Shown here: positions 1-9,076 of the stretch, in pieces | Position numbering within the stretch: position 1 is the first letter of the stretch | Layout: each line of letters starts with the position of its first letter | Source: Alphaproteobacteria bacterium | GTDB lineage: Bacteria > Pseudomonadota > Alphaproteobacteria > UBA7887 | DNA length: 64,000 nucleotides | Direction of reading: 5' to 3' | Assembly (NCBI GenBank): GCA_030739735.1 | Contig: JASLYQ010000004.1 | Location: forward strand, 91,021 to 155,020 | Translations under genes and position numbers: made by a program | Notes under the pieces: generated by a model | Seen by the model: only the letters and a program-made list of their open reading frames with translations | What the model was told of the DNA's origin: nothing | The model's database searches: none

Positions 1-1
1 C

Positions 2-151
2 GAGAAGGAAGGCTTGGCGCTGGACCCGGTTGCCGAGGCCCAGCGTCTGCGGGAGAATGCGGCGGCGGGTCGGGCCCCGACCTATGGTGACACGCCGGTC
101 ATCATGCGCCGCGAGCAGGCGCCGCTCGAAGGCCTGCTGAGCTCGTTCTGA
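2..151 (+). CDS. C-terminal end of an unidentified protein (DUF3035-like by context)
   Basis: An open frame enters from the window edge and ends at a TGA, giving about 49 residues that finish in LEGLLSSF. It lies 31 bp upstream of the M16 peptidase pair on the same strand. In many alphaproteobacteria a small DUF3035 lipoprotein sits just before such a pair, so that is the likeliest identity, but too little of the protein is visible to prove it from sequence. The residues are charged and Ala-rich with no recognisable catalytic motif. Confidence 0.45.
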   Translation, partial: EKEGLALDPVAEAQRLRENAAAGRAPTYGDTPVIMRREQAPLEGLLSSF

Positions 152-182
152 TCTGATCACGCTGGCAAGGCGCTGAGATCAG

Positions 183-1538
183 ATGATGTGGACGCGGCTC
201 GTTGCGGCCTGTCTTGTGTTGGTCTTCGGCCTGACACCGATGGCAGAGGCCGCGCCGGGCAAGACCTTCGGTGCCGAGACCTTCTTCCTCGACAATGGCA
301 TGCAGGTGGTGGTGATCGCCAATCATCGCGCACCCGTGGTGCACCATGCGATTTGGTACAAGATCGGCGCTGCTGACGAGCCACCGCGCGTCTCCGGCAT
401 TGCGCATATGCTTGAACACATGATGTTCAAAGGCACGCCAAGCGTGCCTGATGGTGACTTCTCACGTGTCGTTGCACGCAACGGTGGCAACGATAATGCC
501 TTCACCAATCACGACTACACCGGCTATTTTCAAAATATTGCCGTCGACCGCCTGGCGGTGGTGATGGAGATGGAGGCCGACCGCATGGTCAACTTGGTCT
601 TCGAGGACACCGACTTCGAGACCGAGCGCAACGTGGTGTTGGAGGAGCGGCGCATGCGCACGGACAATCGCGCCAACGCCCAGTTTGGCGAGCAGATGGC
701 CGCGGCGCAATTCCTTTCCCATCCCTATGGCATGCCGGTCATCGGCTGGGAGCACGAGATCCACGCCTTTACCAGAGAGGACGCGCTGGCTTTCTATCGG
801 CGCCATTACGCACCCGGTAACGCTATTCTGATCGTTGCCGGCGATGTTACGGTCGAGGCATTGCGGCCGTTGGCCGAGTACACCTATGGCCGCGTTCCCG
901 CGCGACCTGTCGCAGAGCGTGTACGTCCCTCGGAACCCCCGCAGCGCGCCGCGAGGCGCTTAGTGATGAAGGATGAGCGGGTGGCGGTGCCAGAATGGAT
1001 GCGCAGCTATCTTAGCCCCAGCTATCACGATGACCCAGACGGAATTGCCGTAGCACTCGACGTGCTCTCGGAGGTGCTTGGCGGCAGCACTACCAGCCGC
1101 CTGTACCAATCGCTGGTGGTGGAGCAGCAGCTCGCCAACAATGCCGGCGCCTATTACCAGGGCACCACGCTTGATCGCTCACGCTTCGGTGTCTATGCGC
1201 GCCCCGCACTCGGTGTGACCATGGAAGCTGTCGAGGCGGCATTCGACGCGGAACTCGATCACCTGTTGCAAGATGGTGTCGGCGAGGAGGAGCTAACGCG
1301 GGCCAAGTTTGGCATTCGCTCGCTTGCGGTCTACTCGCGCGATAGCCTGTCGTCTTTGGCGCGCATCTTCGGCGTGGCGCTGACCGTGGGGCTTACCGTG
1401 GAGCAGGTTGAGAACTGGTCTGACGCGGTGGAAGCGGTAACCTCAGAAGATGTGCTCAAAGCGGCGCGGGCGGTGCTGCGGCCCGAGGCCTCCGTCACGG
1501 GCGCATTGCTGCCAAGCGGCGAGAGGCAAGGCTCGTGA
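183..1538 (+). CDS. secreted M16 zinc peptidase, catalytic member
   Basis: A 451-residue M16 (pitrilysin) family peptidase. The N-terminus is a Sec-type signal peptide (hydrophobic residues 6-22, Ala-rich cleavage region), so the protein should act in the periplasm. The inverted zinc motif HMLEH is at residues 75-79 and the downstream Glu ligand lies in the NVVLEE segment near residue 154. Two M16 domains follow, as is usual for the 45-kDa class. Its stop overlaps the start of a second M16 gene by 4 bp, so the pair is probably translated together and works as a heterodimer with one active and one inactive subunit. The substrate is unknown. It resembles PqqL-type proteins, but a link to the PQQ genes 25 kb away is only speculation. 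Confidence 0.93.
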   Translation: MMWTRLVAACLVLVFGLTPMAEAAPGKTFGAETFFLDNGMQVVVIANHRAPVVHHAIWYKIGAADEPPRVSGIAHMLEHMMFKGTPSVPDGDFSRVVARNGGNDNAFTNHDYTGYFQNIAVDRLAVVMEMEADRMVNLVFEDTDFETERNVVLEERRMRTDNRANAQFGEQMAAAQFLSHPYGMPVIGWEHEIHAFTREDALAFYRRHYAPGNAILIVAGDVTVEALRPLAEYTYGRVPARPVAERVRPSEPPQRAARRLVMKDERVAVPEWMRSYLSPSYHDDPDGIAVALDVLSEVLGGSTTSRLYQSLVVEQQLANNAGAYYQGTTLDRSRFGVYARPALGVTMEAVEAAFDAELDHLLQDGVGEEELTRAKFGIRSLAVYSRDSLSSLARIFGVALTVGLTVEQVENWSDAVEAVTSEDVLKAARAVLRPEASVTGALLPSGERQGS

Positions 1539-2857
1539 TGCCACGTATTCTCCTGGCTGCGCTCGCCCTTATGCTCGTGGTGCAGCGTCCCGCCGCCGCG
1601 GTGGAGGTCCAGCGCGTGGTTAGCCCTGGTGGCATCGAAGCCTGGCTGGTCGAGGAGCATACTGTACCCATCGTCAGCCTACGCTTCGTTTTTCGTGGCG
1701 GCAGCGCGCTCGATCCCGACGGCAAGGAAGGTCTCGCCGAGCTGGCCTCGGGTCTGCTCAACGAGGGTGCCGGCGAGATGGATGCACTCGCCTTCCAGAA
1801 GGCCCTTGACGACAGCGCTGTGCGCATGGGCTTTAAGGCCGGCATTGACGAGTTCGGCGGCAGCCTCGCCACCCTTACCGAAACCGGTGACGTTGCCTAT
1901 CACCTGTTGGCTATGGCTCTAAACGAGCCGCGCTTCGATTTGGATGCGCTCGAGCGGGTGCGCGCACAAGTCGTTGCCGGGCTTGAGCGTGCGGCCAGAG
2001 ATGGCAACGAGGTGGCGCGACAACAATGGTATGTCACGGCCTTCGCCGGTCATCCCTATGCCCGCCCGCCGGGTGGCACTATTGCCGGTGTCGAGGCCAT
2101 AACCCGCGACGATTTACTTGCCTTCGTCCGTGATAGATTCGGGCGCGATGCTTTGATAATTGGTGTTGCGGGTGACATCAGCGCGCAAGATTTGGGGCGC
2201 ATGCTTGACCTCGTTTTCGCGGATTTGCCGGGAGAGGCGCGACCCGGCGATATTCCCGAAACCTCTCCCGGGGCCGGTGGTATGGTACTTGTGGAGCGAT
2301 TGCCGCAGCCGCAAAGCGCACTGCTGATGGGACAGGTCGGGCTCAAGCGCACCGACCCACGCTACTATACCGCCTATGTCATGAATCACATATTCGGCGG
2401 CGGCGGTTTCTCAAGCCGACTGAACATGGAAGTGCGCGAAAAGCGTGGGCTGGCTTACGGAATTTTCAGCTATCTCGTGCCGTTAGATCACGCCGCCTCC
2501 TTCATGATTGGCACGGCGACACAGAATGCGCGTGTCTCGGAAACTCTGAGTGTGGTCCGGGACGAAGTGACCCGCCTGCACGATGAGGGAGTCAGCGAGG
2601 AAGAACTGGCTGACGCCAAGACCTATCTCACGGGTTCGTTCCCGCTCAGGCTCGATAGTAACGGCGAGATCGCGTCCATACTTGTGGGCATGCAGGTCGC
2701 CAAGCTTGGCATCGACTATCTGGACCGCCGTAACGGCCTTATCGAGGCGGTGACCAGAGAGGACATCGCGGCGCTCGCTGCCGAGCTGTTAGACCCCGAT
2801 GGCTTCGCGGTGGTCGTAGTGGGCGAGCCCGAGGGCATTGACGCCACGTCCAAATAG
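1535..2857 (+). CDS. secreted M16 peptidase-like protein, non-catalytic partner
   Basis: A 440-residue M16 family protein with an N-terminal signal peptide (roughly residues 1-21). The position where the partner has HxxEH reads GLAEL here, so the zinc site is missing and the subunit should be inactive. The C-terminal domain keeps the conserved substrate-binding Arg/Tyr region (REKRGLAYGIFSY), typical of the non-catalytic half of heterodimeric M16 proteases. The start codon overlaps the preceding stop as ATGA, which indicates translational coupling. The next 165 bp, up to the convergent aroC, hold nothing I recognise. Confidence 0.92.
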   Translation: MMPRILLAALALMLVVQRPAAAVEVQRVVSPGGIEAWLVEEHTVPIVSLRFVFRGGSALDPDGKEGLAELASGLLNEGAGEMDALAFQKALDDSAVRMGFKAGIDEFGGSLATLTETGDVAYHLLAMALNEPRFDLDALERVRAQVVAGLERAARDGNEVARQQWYVTAFAGHPYARPPGGTIAGVEAITRDDLLAFVRDRFGRDALIIGVAGDISAQDLGRMLDLVFADLPGEARPGDIPETSPGAGGMVLVERLPQPQSALLMGQVGLKRTDPRYYTAYVMNHIFGGGGFSSRLNMEVREKRGLAYGIFSYLVPLDHAASFMIGTATQNARVSETLSVVRDEVTRLHDEGVSEEELADAKTYLTGSFPLRLDSNGEIASILVGMQVAKLGIDYLDRRNGLIEAVTREDIAALAAELLDPDGFAVVVVGEPEGIDATSK

Positions 2858-3023
2858 GGGACTTGAGCGAGAGACAATGTGGGGCTGATACTTGCCACGC
2901 GTGCCTATTTGACACCGAATCTAGAAGGCGTGATCGATGTCGCTTTGAGCCGTCGGTTGAACTTTCTCGCCTTTAACCAGGGCTGTAACTGCGTCGCCAG
3001 CGGGATACGGCGCGTCTCTATGC

Positions 3024-4109
3024 TCACGGCACCTGGCCAGTCTGGGCGCGATTTCGCAGCAGGTGGTCTGCGAGCACGCAGGCCATCATAGCTTCGCCGA
3101 CGGGCACGGCGCGGATACCAACGCAAGGGTCGTGGCGGCCCTTGGTGAGTATGTCAATCTCATTGCCGGACACATCAATGCTACGACGGGGAATTGTGAT
3201 AGAGCTCGTCGGCTTAACCGCAAAGCGCACTACCACATCCTGGCCGCTGGAGATACCGCCGAGCACGCCGCCGGCATTATTGGAGAGAAATTTTGGGGCA
3301 TGTGCGCCCTGGCCAGCGCGTATTTCGTCGGCACTGTCGACGCCGTTCTGCACTGCCGCGGCGAAGCCTTTACCGATCTCGACGCCCTTTACTGCGTTGA
3401 TGCTCATCATCGCCTTGGCAAGGTCGGCATCGAGCTTGTCGTAGACCGGTTCACCGAGGCCAGCGGGTACGCCTTCGGCGACTACCTCTATCACCGCGCC
3501 AGTGGAGTTTCCGTCTTTGCGCAAGGCGTTGAGTGTACCCTCCCAAACCGTTGCCATCTTGGCGTCGGGACACCAGAACGGATTGCGTTCTATCTCGTCC
3601 CAGTCCCAGCGATCACGATGGATGGCTTCACCACCCATCTCGATGAGTGCACCGCGGATACGGATACGCTCGCCTAGCACCTTGCGGGCAACAGCGCCGG
3701 CGGCGACACGCATGGCGGTCTCGCGGGCACTGGCCCGGCCGCCGCCGCGATAGTCGCGGATACCGTATTTGCGCCAGTAGGTGAAATCCGCATGGGCTGG
3801 GCGGAACTGCTCGGCGGTGTTGCCGTAATCTCGGCTACGCTGGTCCACGTTCTCGATAACGAGCGCCAATGGCGTGCCCGTGGTCTGGCCTTCGAAGACA
3901 CCGGAGACGATGCGTATTTTATCCGGCTCGCGGCGCTGGCTGGTGTGGCGCGACTGGCCCGGGCGGCGGCGGTCCAGATAGTACTGGATGTTTGCCTCCG
4001 AGAGCGGCAATCGCGGCGGCACGCCATCGATGACGCAGCCAATGGCAAAACCGTGGCTTTCGCCCCAGGTGGTGAAGCGGAAGCTTTTACCGAAACTATT
4101 GCCTGGCAT
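3024..4109 (-). CDS. aroC: chorismate synthase
   Basis: A 361-residue chorismate synthase, the last enzyme of the shikimate pathway, which converts 5-enolpyruvylshikimate 3-phosphate to chorismate using reduced FMN. Family signatures are visible: GESHG at residues 16-20, [11 protein letters not shown] near residue 125, [14 protein letters not shown] near residue 275, and [17 protein letters not shown] near the C-terminus. Length and domain content are normal for the family. The gene lies 8 bp downstream of fabI on the same strand, so the two are probably cotranscribed. Confidence 0.98.
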   Translation of the reverse strand: MPGNSFGKSFRFTTWGESHGFAIGCVIDGVPPRLPLSEANIQYYLDRRRPGQSRHTSQRREPDKIRIVSGVFEGQTTGTPLALVIENVDQRSRDYGNTAEQFRPAHADFTYWRKYGIRDYRGGGRASARETAMRVAAGAVARKVLGERIRIRGALIEMGGEAIHRDRWDWDEIERNPFWCPDAKMATVWEGTLNALRKDGNSTGAVIEVVAEGVPAGLGEPVYDKLDADLAKAMMSINAVKGVEIGKGFAAAVQNGVDSADEIRAGQGAHAPKFLSNNAGGVLGGISSGQDVVVRFAVKPTSSITIPRRSIDVSGNEIDILTKGRHDPCVGIRAVPVGEAMMACVLADHLLRNRAQTGQVP

Positions 4110-4117
4110 AACTGTTG

Positions 4118-4954
4118 TTAGACGATCGAGATGTCGGGCGCATCCACGGCCTTCATGCCGACCACATGATAGCCGGAATCGACATGCAACACCTCGCCGG
4201 TGACGCCTGAACCAAGATCGCTGAGCAGAAACAGCGCGGCGCCGCCGACATCGTCGATGGTGACATTGCGCTTGAGTGGGGCATTGTACTCATTCCACTT
4301 GAGAATATAACGGAAGTCGCCGATGCCGCTAGCGGCGAGTGTCTTGATGGGGCCGGCCGAGATCGCATTGACGCGGATGCCGCGGCCACCGAGGTCGACC
4401 GCGAGATAGCGCACGCTGGCTTCCAGCGCAGCCTTGGCTACGCCCATGACGTTGTAGTGCGGCACCACCCGCTCGGCCCCGGCATAGGTAAGCGTGATCA
4501 GGCTGCCGCCTTCGTTCAGCAGTGCGCTGGCGCGCCGGCAGATGGCGGTGAACGAATAGCAGGAGATATCTAAGGTATTGAGGAAGTTCTCCCGTGAGGT
4601 ATCGAGATACTGCCCCTTGAGCTCTTCCTTGTCGGAATAGGCGATGGCGTGGATCACGAAGTCGAGACCACCCCACTGGTCGGCAACCGCGGCGAAGGTG
4701 GTTTCGACGCTGCTCTCATCCGTCACGTCGCAGGGTAAGACCAGTGACGAGCCGACCGATTCGGCCAGCGGTTGCACCCGCTTCTCCAAGGTTTCGCCCT
4801 GATAGGTAAAGGCGAGTTCCGCCCCATGGGCATTGGCCGCGCGGGCAATTCCCCAAGCCAGTGAGCGGTCGTTGGCCACGCCCATCACTAGGCCCTTACG
4901 GGCAGCGAGTAGGCCGGTTCGAGTTTCCGCGATATGCGGTGTCGGGACGGTCAT
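4118..4954 (-). CDS. fabI: enoyl-[acyl-carrier-protein] reductase (NADH)
   Basis: FabI-type enoyl-ACP reductase of about 278 residues, catalysing the last reduction of each fatty acid elongation cycle. The nucleotide-binding region [13 protein letters not shown] and the catalytic Tyr-x6-Lys pair (YNVMGVAK) are present, with the additional Tyr of the LTYAGAER segment. The open frame continues upstream to 5008, but the family alignment begins just after the ATG at 4954 (MTVPTPH), which I chose; no strong ribosome binding site precedes it. It leads a two-gene unit with aroC. Confidence 0.96.
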   Translation of the reverse strand: MTVPTPHIAETRTGLLAARKGLVMGVANDRSLAWGIARAANAHGAELAFTYQGETLEKRVQPLAESVGSSLVLPCDVTDESSVETTFAAVADQWGGLDFVIHAIAYSDKEELKGQYLDTSRENFLNTLDISCYSFTAICRRASALLNEGGSLITLTYAGAERVVPHYNVMGVAKAALEASVRYLAVDLGGRGIRVNAISAGPIKTLAASGIGDFRYILKWNEYNAPLKRNVTIDDVGGAALFLLSDLGSGVTGEVLHVDSGYHVVGMKAVDAPDISIV

Positions 4955-5058
4955 GGTTGGTCCGACCAGATGTTGTTGCTGAATCTCACTGGGTCCCCAA
5001 TGGCGCATACGCAGCCTACAACATGGTACGGCAGCAGAAAACCCACACGGTGCAGCGC

Positions 5059-5442
5059 CTAAGGCGTGCGTCCGAACCAGTCGGTGAAGGAGAAGCCGAG
5101 TTCACCGCTGGCCGCCGGCGGTGCCGCGAGTGCGGGGTCTGATGCCCGCGGCGGCTCGATGGTGGTTGCCACGGGCTCGACCTCGGCCACAGCCAACGAC
5201 TCGCCTCCGATAGTCAGTACCGGCGGGGCCAGACGAGGATCGGCGAGCGGCTCGACGCCGAGACGGTAGTCACCGGGATCACCCGCCTCGTAAGCGCTCT
5301 CTACGCGCGCCGTCGGTGTCGCTTCGACTGCAGCGGCCGAGGTCGAAACCGTATTGGTCTCCTTGTTCTGCTGCGCTGCGGCCGACGGTGTGCACAGCAA
5401 CGTCGTGATCATGCTTGTGGCCAAAAGCCGCCTGGCGGCCAT
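5059..5442 (-). CDS. small secreted protein of unknown function
   Basis: About 127 residues starting at the ATG at 5442, chosen because an AGGGAG site sits 6 bp upstream and a clear signal peptide follows (positively charged start, hydrophobic core, cleavage near AAAQQ). The mature part is rich in Ala, Pro, Glu and Val and looks disordered, ending in a short aromatic tail (FSFTDWFGRTP). No catalytic motif is visible and I do not recognise the family. It sits 65 bp downstream of the DnaJ-like gene on the same strand. Confidence 0.6.
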   Translation of the reverse strand: MAARRLLATSMITTLLCTPSAAAQQNKETNTVSTSAAAVEATPTARVESAYEAGDPGDYRLGVEPLADPRLAPPVLTIGGESLAVAEVEPVATTIEPPRASDPALAAPPAASGELGFSFTDWFGRTP

Positions 5443-5507
5443 CGTAGTCTCCCTATCCATTATGAGGCACGGTAGCGGGGACGGCGCAACTGGGCAATGG
5501 TTCGTGC

Positions 5508-6383
5508 TCAGCGCACCGTATAGGAGTGGTTGCGCGACCACGCTTCGACCAGCTTGGTAAGCTCCGTGTCGGGCTCGCGCGGTAGCATTATCTTGAGGCG
5601 TACGAGTTGGTCCCCACGCTTGCCGCCACTGACGGAAATACCCTTGCCGCGCAGGCGCAGCGTGTCGCCGGTATTGGCGCTGGCCGGGACGTGCATGGCG
5701 ACCGTACCGTCGAGGGTGGGCACGTCAATCTTGGCGCCGAGTACAGCCTCGCCGAGCGTGATTCCAAGATCCATACGCACGTGCTCGCCGTCGCGGGTAA
5801 ATTTTGGGTGCGGCTCAATCTCCACCTGAATCAAGACATCACCAGCGCTGGTCTGGCCCTTCTGGCCCTGGCCTTTCAGACGAATCGTCTGGCCGTCGGT
5901 CATGCCTTCGGGAATAGCAACATCGAAGGAGCGACCACCCGCCATGGTCAAACGCTGCTTGCCGCCGCGGGCCGCTTCGGCGAAGCTGATATGGATGCTA
6001 TATTTCTCATCGGCACCTTTGCCGCCGCGTCGTCCGGGCCGGAATCCGCCGGCGCCGCCGAACAGATCGCCGAGGATATCCTCGACGTTAAAGCCGCCGG
6101 CAAAGCCCTCGAACCCGCCGCCGGCACCACCGCCCCGCTGGTATTGGTATTGTTGCTGCTCCTGGCCGGACGCATTGATCTCGCCGCGGTCGTAGCGTTT
6201 GCGCATGGCCGGGTCGGAGAGGATGGCATAGGCTGCCGAGACCTGTTTGAAGCGTTCCTCGATGGCGCTGTCGTCAGGATGGCGGTCGGGGTGAAGCTGC
6301 TTCGCCCGGCGCCGATAGGCCGCCTTGATATCTTCCTGGGATGCGCCGTGCTCTACCCCGAGAACTTGATAAAGCTCGCTCAT
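5508..6383 (-). CDS. DnaJ-like co-chaperone of CbpA type
   Basis: A 291-residue type II J-domain protein. The J domain covers residues 1-70 with the HPD motif at 31-33. A Gly/Phe-rich linker follows (about residues 75-115), then two C-terminal beta domains that bind clients. The CxxCxGxG zinc-finger repeats of true DnaJ are absent, so CbpA-like is the better name. It should stimulate DnaK ATPase activity and deliver unfolded proteins. It lies between a glycine-zipper lipoprotein and a small secreted protein, and a strong terminator separates it from the upstream lipoprotein gene. Confidence 0.93.
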   Translation of the reverse strand: MSELYQVLGVEHGASQEDIKAAYRRRAKQLHPDRHPDDSAIEERFKQVSAAYAILSDPAMRKRYDRGEINASGQEQQQYQYQRGGGAGGGFEGFAGGFNVEDILGDLFGGAGGFRPGRRGGKGADEKYSIHISFAEAARGGKQRLTMAGGRSFDVAIPEGMTDGQTIRLKGQGQKGQTSAGDVLIQVEIEPHPKFTRDGEHVRMDLGITLGEAVLGAKIDVPTLDGTVAMHVPASANTGDTLRLRGKGISVSGGKRGDQLVRLKIMLPREPDTELTKLVEAWSRNHSYTVR

Positions 6384-6404
6384 GGCGCAGGTCCTGAAGC
6401 ATGC

Positions 6405-6439
6405 AAAAGCCTCCCCGGCTATACGTGCCGGGGAGGCTT
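6405..6439 (-). terminator. Rho-independent terminator after the glycine-zipper lipoprotein gene
   Basis: A perfect 13-bp inverted repeat (AAGCCTCCCCGGC / GCCGGGGAGGCTT) with a 7-nt loop. Read on the minus strand it is followed by TTTT. It lies just downstream of the lipoprotein gene stop and upstream of the DnaJ-like gene, so it should end transcription of the former. Confidence 0.8.
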
Positions 6440-6465
6440 GTCGCGTGTGGCGCTAACGCGACCGC

Positions 6466-6972
6466 TCAATTGCTGGCGATCTGCCAGACCCCGTCCGGCT
6501 GACGGCAGGCGGTGCCATACGCAGACTCGGTCTGTCCGCCGACCGTGATGGTCTGCTGGAACTCGCGGCAGTACTGGCCGTTGTTGGCCTGGTAGGTTTT
6601 GACCGGCGTGTAGCTGCCCTGATTGCCAGAATCTGGATTGACCCAGCTATTGGTCTGGCCGACCGGCGCGGTCTCCATCGTCTGCTGGTGGCTCTGAGCA
6701 GCATAGGCCTGGTCCGCCTTGTCCAATGAGCGGCCGATCTCGCTGCCGAGCAGGCCGCCGAGCAGCACACCGGCGCCGACGGCTACTAGCTGGCCAGTAC
6801 CGCTACCGATTTGCGAACCGAGCAGGCCGCCAGCTGCCGCACCCAAGAGGGTGCCCCCAACTTCTTTGTCGCCTTTGCCCTGCACGCAAGCGCCGAGCGA
6901 AACAATCGTACCCGCAACGACCAAAACCTTAAAGGCCTTGGCGAACTTGCTCGAAGTGGTGACGATACGCAT
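6466..6972 (-). CDS. glycine-zipper outer-membrane lipoprotein (17-kDa antigen-like)
   Basis: About 168 residues. The N-terminal lipoprotein signal ends in a clear lipobox LGAC with the lipidated Cys at residue 29. A glycine-zipper segment follows (about residues 38-75, repeated GxxxG such as GGLLGSQIGSGTG), as in the rickettsial 17-kDa surface antigen and SlyB-like proteins. The C-terminal half contains a CREFQQTITVGGQTESAYGTAC-type antigen domain with two Cys that could form a disulfide. The ATG at 6972 follows AGGAGAAT; a second start with its own site lies 21 bp upstream because the start region is duplicated. Confidence 0.88.
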   Translation of the reverse strand: MRIVTTSSKFAKAFKVLVVAGTIVSLGACVQGKGDKEVGGTLLGAAAGGLLGSQIGSGTGQLVAVGAGVLLGGLLGSEIGRSLDKADQAYAAQSHQQTMETAPVGQTNSWVNPDSGNQGSYTPVKTYQANNGQYCREFQQTITVGGQTESAYGTACRQPDGVWQIASN

Positions 6973-7012
6973 GGTATTCTCCTCTCTACGCATGGTATTT
7001 TCCTCTCTACGT
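6970..7012 (-). repeat. 21-bp tandem duplication of ribosome binding site and start codon
   Basis: On the minus strand the segment CGTAGAGAGGARAATACCATG occurs twice in a row, differing at one base. Each copy carries a Shine-Dalgarno-like AGAGGA and an ATG. The period is exactly seven codons, so both starts are in frame for the glycine-zipper lipoprotein. The upstream start would add MRREENT before the signal peptide. Confidence 0.9.
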
Positions 7013-7110
7013 TCTGGTACCGCCCCGTGCGGTGCCGTGTTGTCTTGACCAACCAGAAGCTATGCTGAACGGCGTGATGCAGGAGTGACGACTGTCACAA
7101 AGTAGTCTTA

Positions 7111-7323
7111 TTAGGGCGCTAAGACGTCGATTTTCGCGACAGCCACGGCCATGATGGCGGCATCCATATCGACTCTCCCGGCGGTAGCTTCAAGCTTGGC
7201 GAAGATGGCAGTATCGCTCAACTCGCCCTAGCCACTGAGCGCCGAGCAGGCTCGCACAAAGCGCGCGGCATAAATGCCCTCGGAGCCTGATCCCGAGCTG
7301 ACATTTATGGTGCTCAGACCCAT
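7111..7323 (-). pseudogene. remnant of a small protein gene with an in-frame TAG
   Basis: Within the roughly 350-bp gap before the ThDP enzyme, one minus-strand frame reads a 31-residue start (MGLSTINVSSGSGSEG...), then TAG at 7228-7230, then about 38 further residues (GELSDTAIFAKLEATAGRV... ending AKIDVLAP) to TAA. The even, protein-like composition on both sides of the stop suggests a decayed small gene. I do not recognise the family. The rest of the gap shows no feature I can support. Confidence 0.3.
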
Positions 7324-7361
7324 ACCTGACAAACGGGCGGCCACCCTGTAAAATTGGCAAA

Positions 7362-9029
7362 ATGACCAATCGCTATGAAGGCGGCGACCTTCTGGTCGAA
7401 GCGCTCAAGCATCTCGGAGTCCGGCAGATCTTCTCTGTCTCCGGTGGGGTCATCAACTCGATCTACTCCGCTGCGGCCACCCACGGCATGTGCCTTGTGC
7501 ACACCCGCCACGAGGCAGCTGCGGCGTTCATGGCCGAAGCGGTCGGGCGCCAAACCGGCGTGCCGGGCGTTGCGGCGGTGACCGTGGGCGCCGGGGTCAC
7601 CAATACCGTGACACCGGCCTTTGTGGCCAAACGCGCCGGGACGCCCTTGCTGATCATCGGCGGACAAGTGCCAACGCCGGTCTTCGACCGCGGTGCCGTT
7701 CTAGCCGCCGATCACCTGCCGATCATGGCATCGGTGACCAAGTGGTCGGCGCGGGTTCACTCGACCGAGCGCATACCCGAATACGTCGAGGCGGCTTGGC
7801 GCCACATCTGGGCTGGCCGGCCCGGTCCGGTATTCCTCGAAATTCCGGTCGACGTGCTTGCAGCCGAGGCCGAGCGCGGCCCGCGACCGGATCACCGAAT
7901 ACCACGGCCGGGTTTGGACGCCTCCACCAGCGCGGCTCTCGCGCAAGCTCTTTCCAAAGCGGTGCAGCCTCTACTGATCGTGGGCGACGATACCCATTGG
8001 GATCCGCCGGCCGGGCTACAAGAAGTCATCGAACACCTGCACCTGCCATTCGTGACCGCGCGCCTGGGGCGCGGCGCGGTTGACGAGCGTCATCCTTTGT
8101 GGGTCGGCCCGGGCTACACGCCGGCCAACCGGACGCTCAGGACAGCGCTCGCCGAGGCCGACCTTGTGATCTTGCTTGGACATCACTTCGAGGCCGAGCT
8201 CGGCTACGGTGAAAGCGTCGCGCAAGATGCCAAGGTCGTGCAGTGCTCTTTCGATCCCGCCTCGATTGGCCGCAATCGGCGCGCCACGCTCAACATCGTC
8301 GCGACACCCTCGGCGACGGTTGCGTTCATGAAAGGGCTAGCGCCTGGTCCTGTCGACCGAAGCTGGGTCGACACCACCGTCGCTTCCTGGCGGGATGAGC
8401 GCGAAGCTCAAGCGGGTGACGATGCAACCGTTCCACCAATCCATCCCGTGGTGGCGGTCGACGCGGTATTGGCGGCACTGCCGGAGGACAGCCTTATTGT
8501 CACCTCACACGGAAACGTTGACTTCTGGGCTGATGTCCGCATCCGGGTCAGAGCAGCCCGGCGTTACCTGCGCGCCGGCCAGGCGGGCGCTCTCGGTGCC
8601 GAGATTCCCTACGCCATCGGTGCTAAGTTTGCGGAACCAGAGCGCCCGGTTGTGGTCTTCGTGGGCGACGGTGGGATCGGCTACCATGTGGCGGAACTGG
8701 ATACGGCGGCGCGCTACGACCGTCCGGTCGTGGTCGTGGTCCTCGACGACGAAAAGTGGACGGCGGTCGCCTTGCCGCAACGCGAAGCCTACGGCGCGGA
8801 GTACGAGATGGATCTGCCAGCGCGCGATTGGCCCAGCCTCGCGATAGCCCTCGGCGGCACTGGTGCGCGGGCGGAGACGGTGGAAGAGATCGGCGCGGCA
8901 GTTGGCGCCGCTCTGACCGCCGGCAAGCCGGCGATCATACAGGTCCCAGTCCGCTCCGTCCTGAGTCCGTTCATGGACTACGTTTCGAAATCGATAGCTG
9001 AGAAGACGCCCGCAAGGGGCTCACATTGA
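7362..9029 (+). CDS. thiamine-diphosphate-dependent enzyme of the acetolactate synthase family
   Basis: A 555-residue ThDP enzyme with the three-domain acetolactate synthase/benzoylformate decarboxylase plan. The N-terminal pyrimidine-binding domain has the activating Glu at residue 51 (RHEAAAAF). A central domain follows, then a pyrophosphate-binding domain with GDGGIGYHVAELDTA near residue 430. The usual NN that ends the ThDP motif is replaced by DDEKW. No small regulatory subunit and no ilvC lie nearby, so biosynthetic acetolactate synthase is unlikely; a catabolic lyase or decarboxylase is more plausible. The substrate cannot be told from sequence. It stands alone, convergent with the TlpA-like gene. 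Confidence 0.85.
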   Translation: MTNRYEGGDLLVEALKHLGVRQIFSVSGGVINSIYSAAATHGMCLVHTRHEAAAAFMAEAVGRQTGVPGVAAVTVGAGVTNTVTPAFVAKRAGTPLLIIGGQVPTPVFDRGAVLAADHLPIMASVTKWSARVHSTERIPEYVEAAWRHIWAGRPGPVFLEIPVDVLAAEAERGPRPDHRIPRPGLDASTSAALAQALSKAVQPLLIVGDDTHWDPPAGLQEVIEHLHLPFVTARLGRGAVDERHPLWVGPGYTPANRTLRTALAEADLVILLGHHFEAELGYGESVAQDAKVVQCSFDPASIGRNRRATLNIVATPSATVAFMKGLAPGPVDRSWVDTTVASWRDEREAQAGDDATVPPIHPVVAVDAVLAALPEDSLIVTSHGNVDFWADVRIRVRAARRYLRAGQAGALGAEIPYAIGAKFAEPERPVVVFVGDGGIGYHVAELDTAARYDRPVVVVVLDDEKWTAVALPQREAYGAEYEMDLPARDWPSLAIALGGTGARAETVEEIGAAVGAALTAGKPAIIQVPVRSVLSPFMDYVSKSIAEKTPARGSH

Positions 9030-9076
9030 TGGCAACTTGGAAGAGACGCAGCATTGCGTTGACGGCCAGGGCGTGA

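Noticed and set aside
3063..3677. 204-codon plus-strand frame opposite aroC
   Set aside because: Antisense to a complete chorismate synthase.
5607..6548. Long plus-strand frame (313 codons) opposite the DnaJ-like gene
   Set aside because: It lies antisense to a protein with a clear J domain and has no domain-like features; long antisense frames are common in GC-rich DNA.
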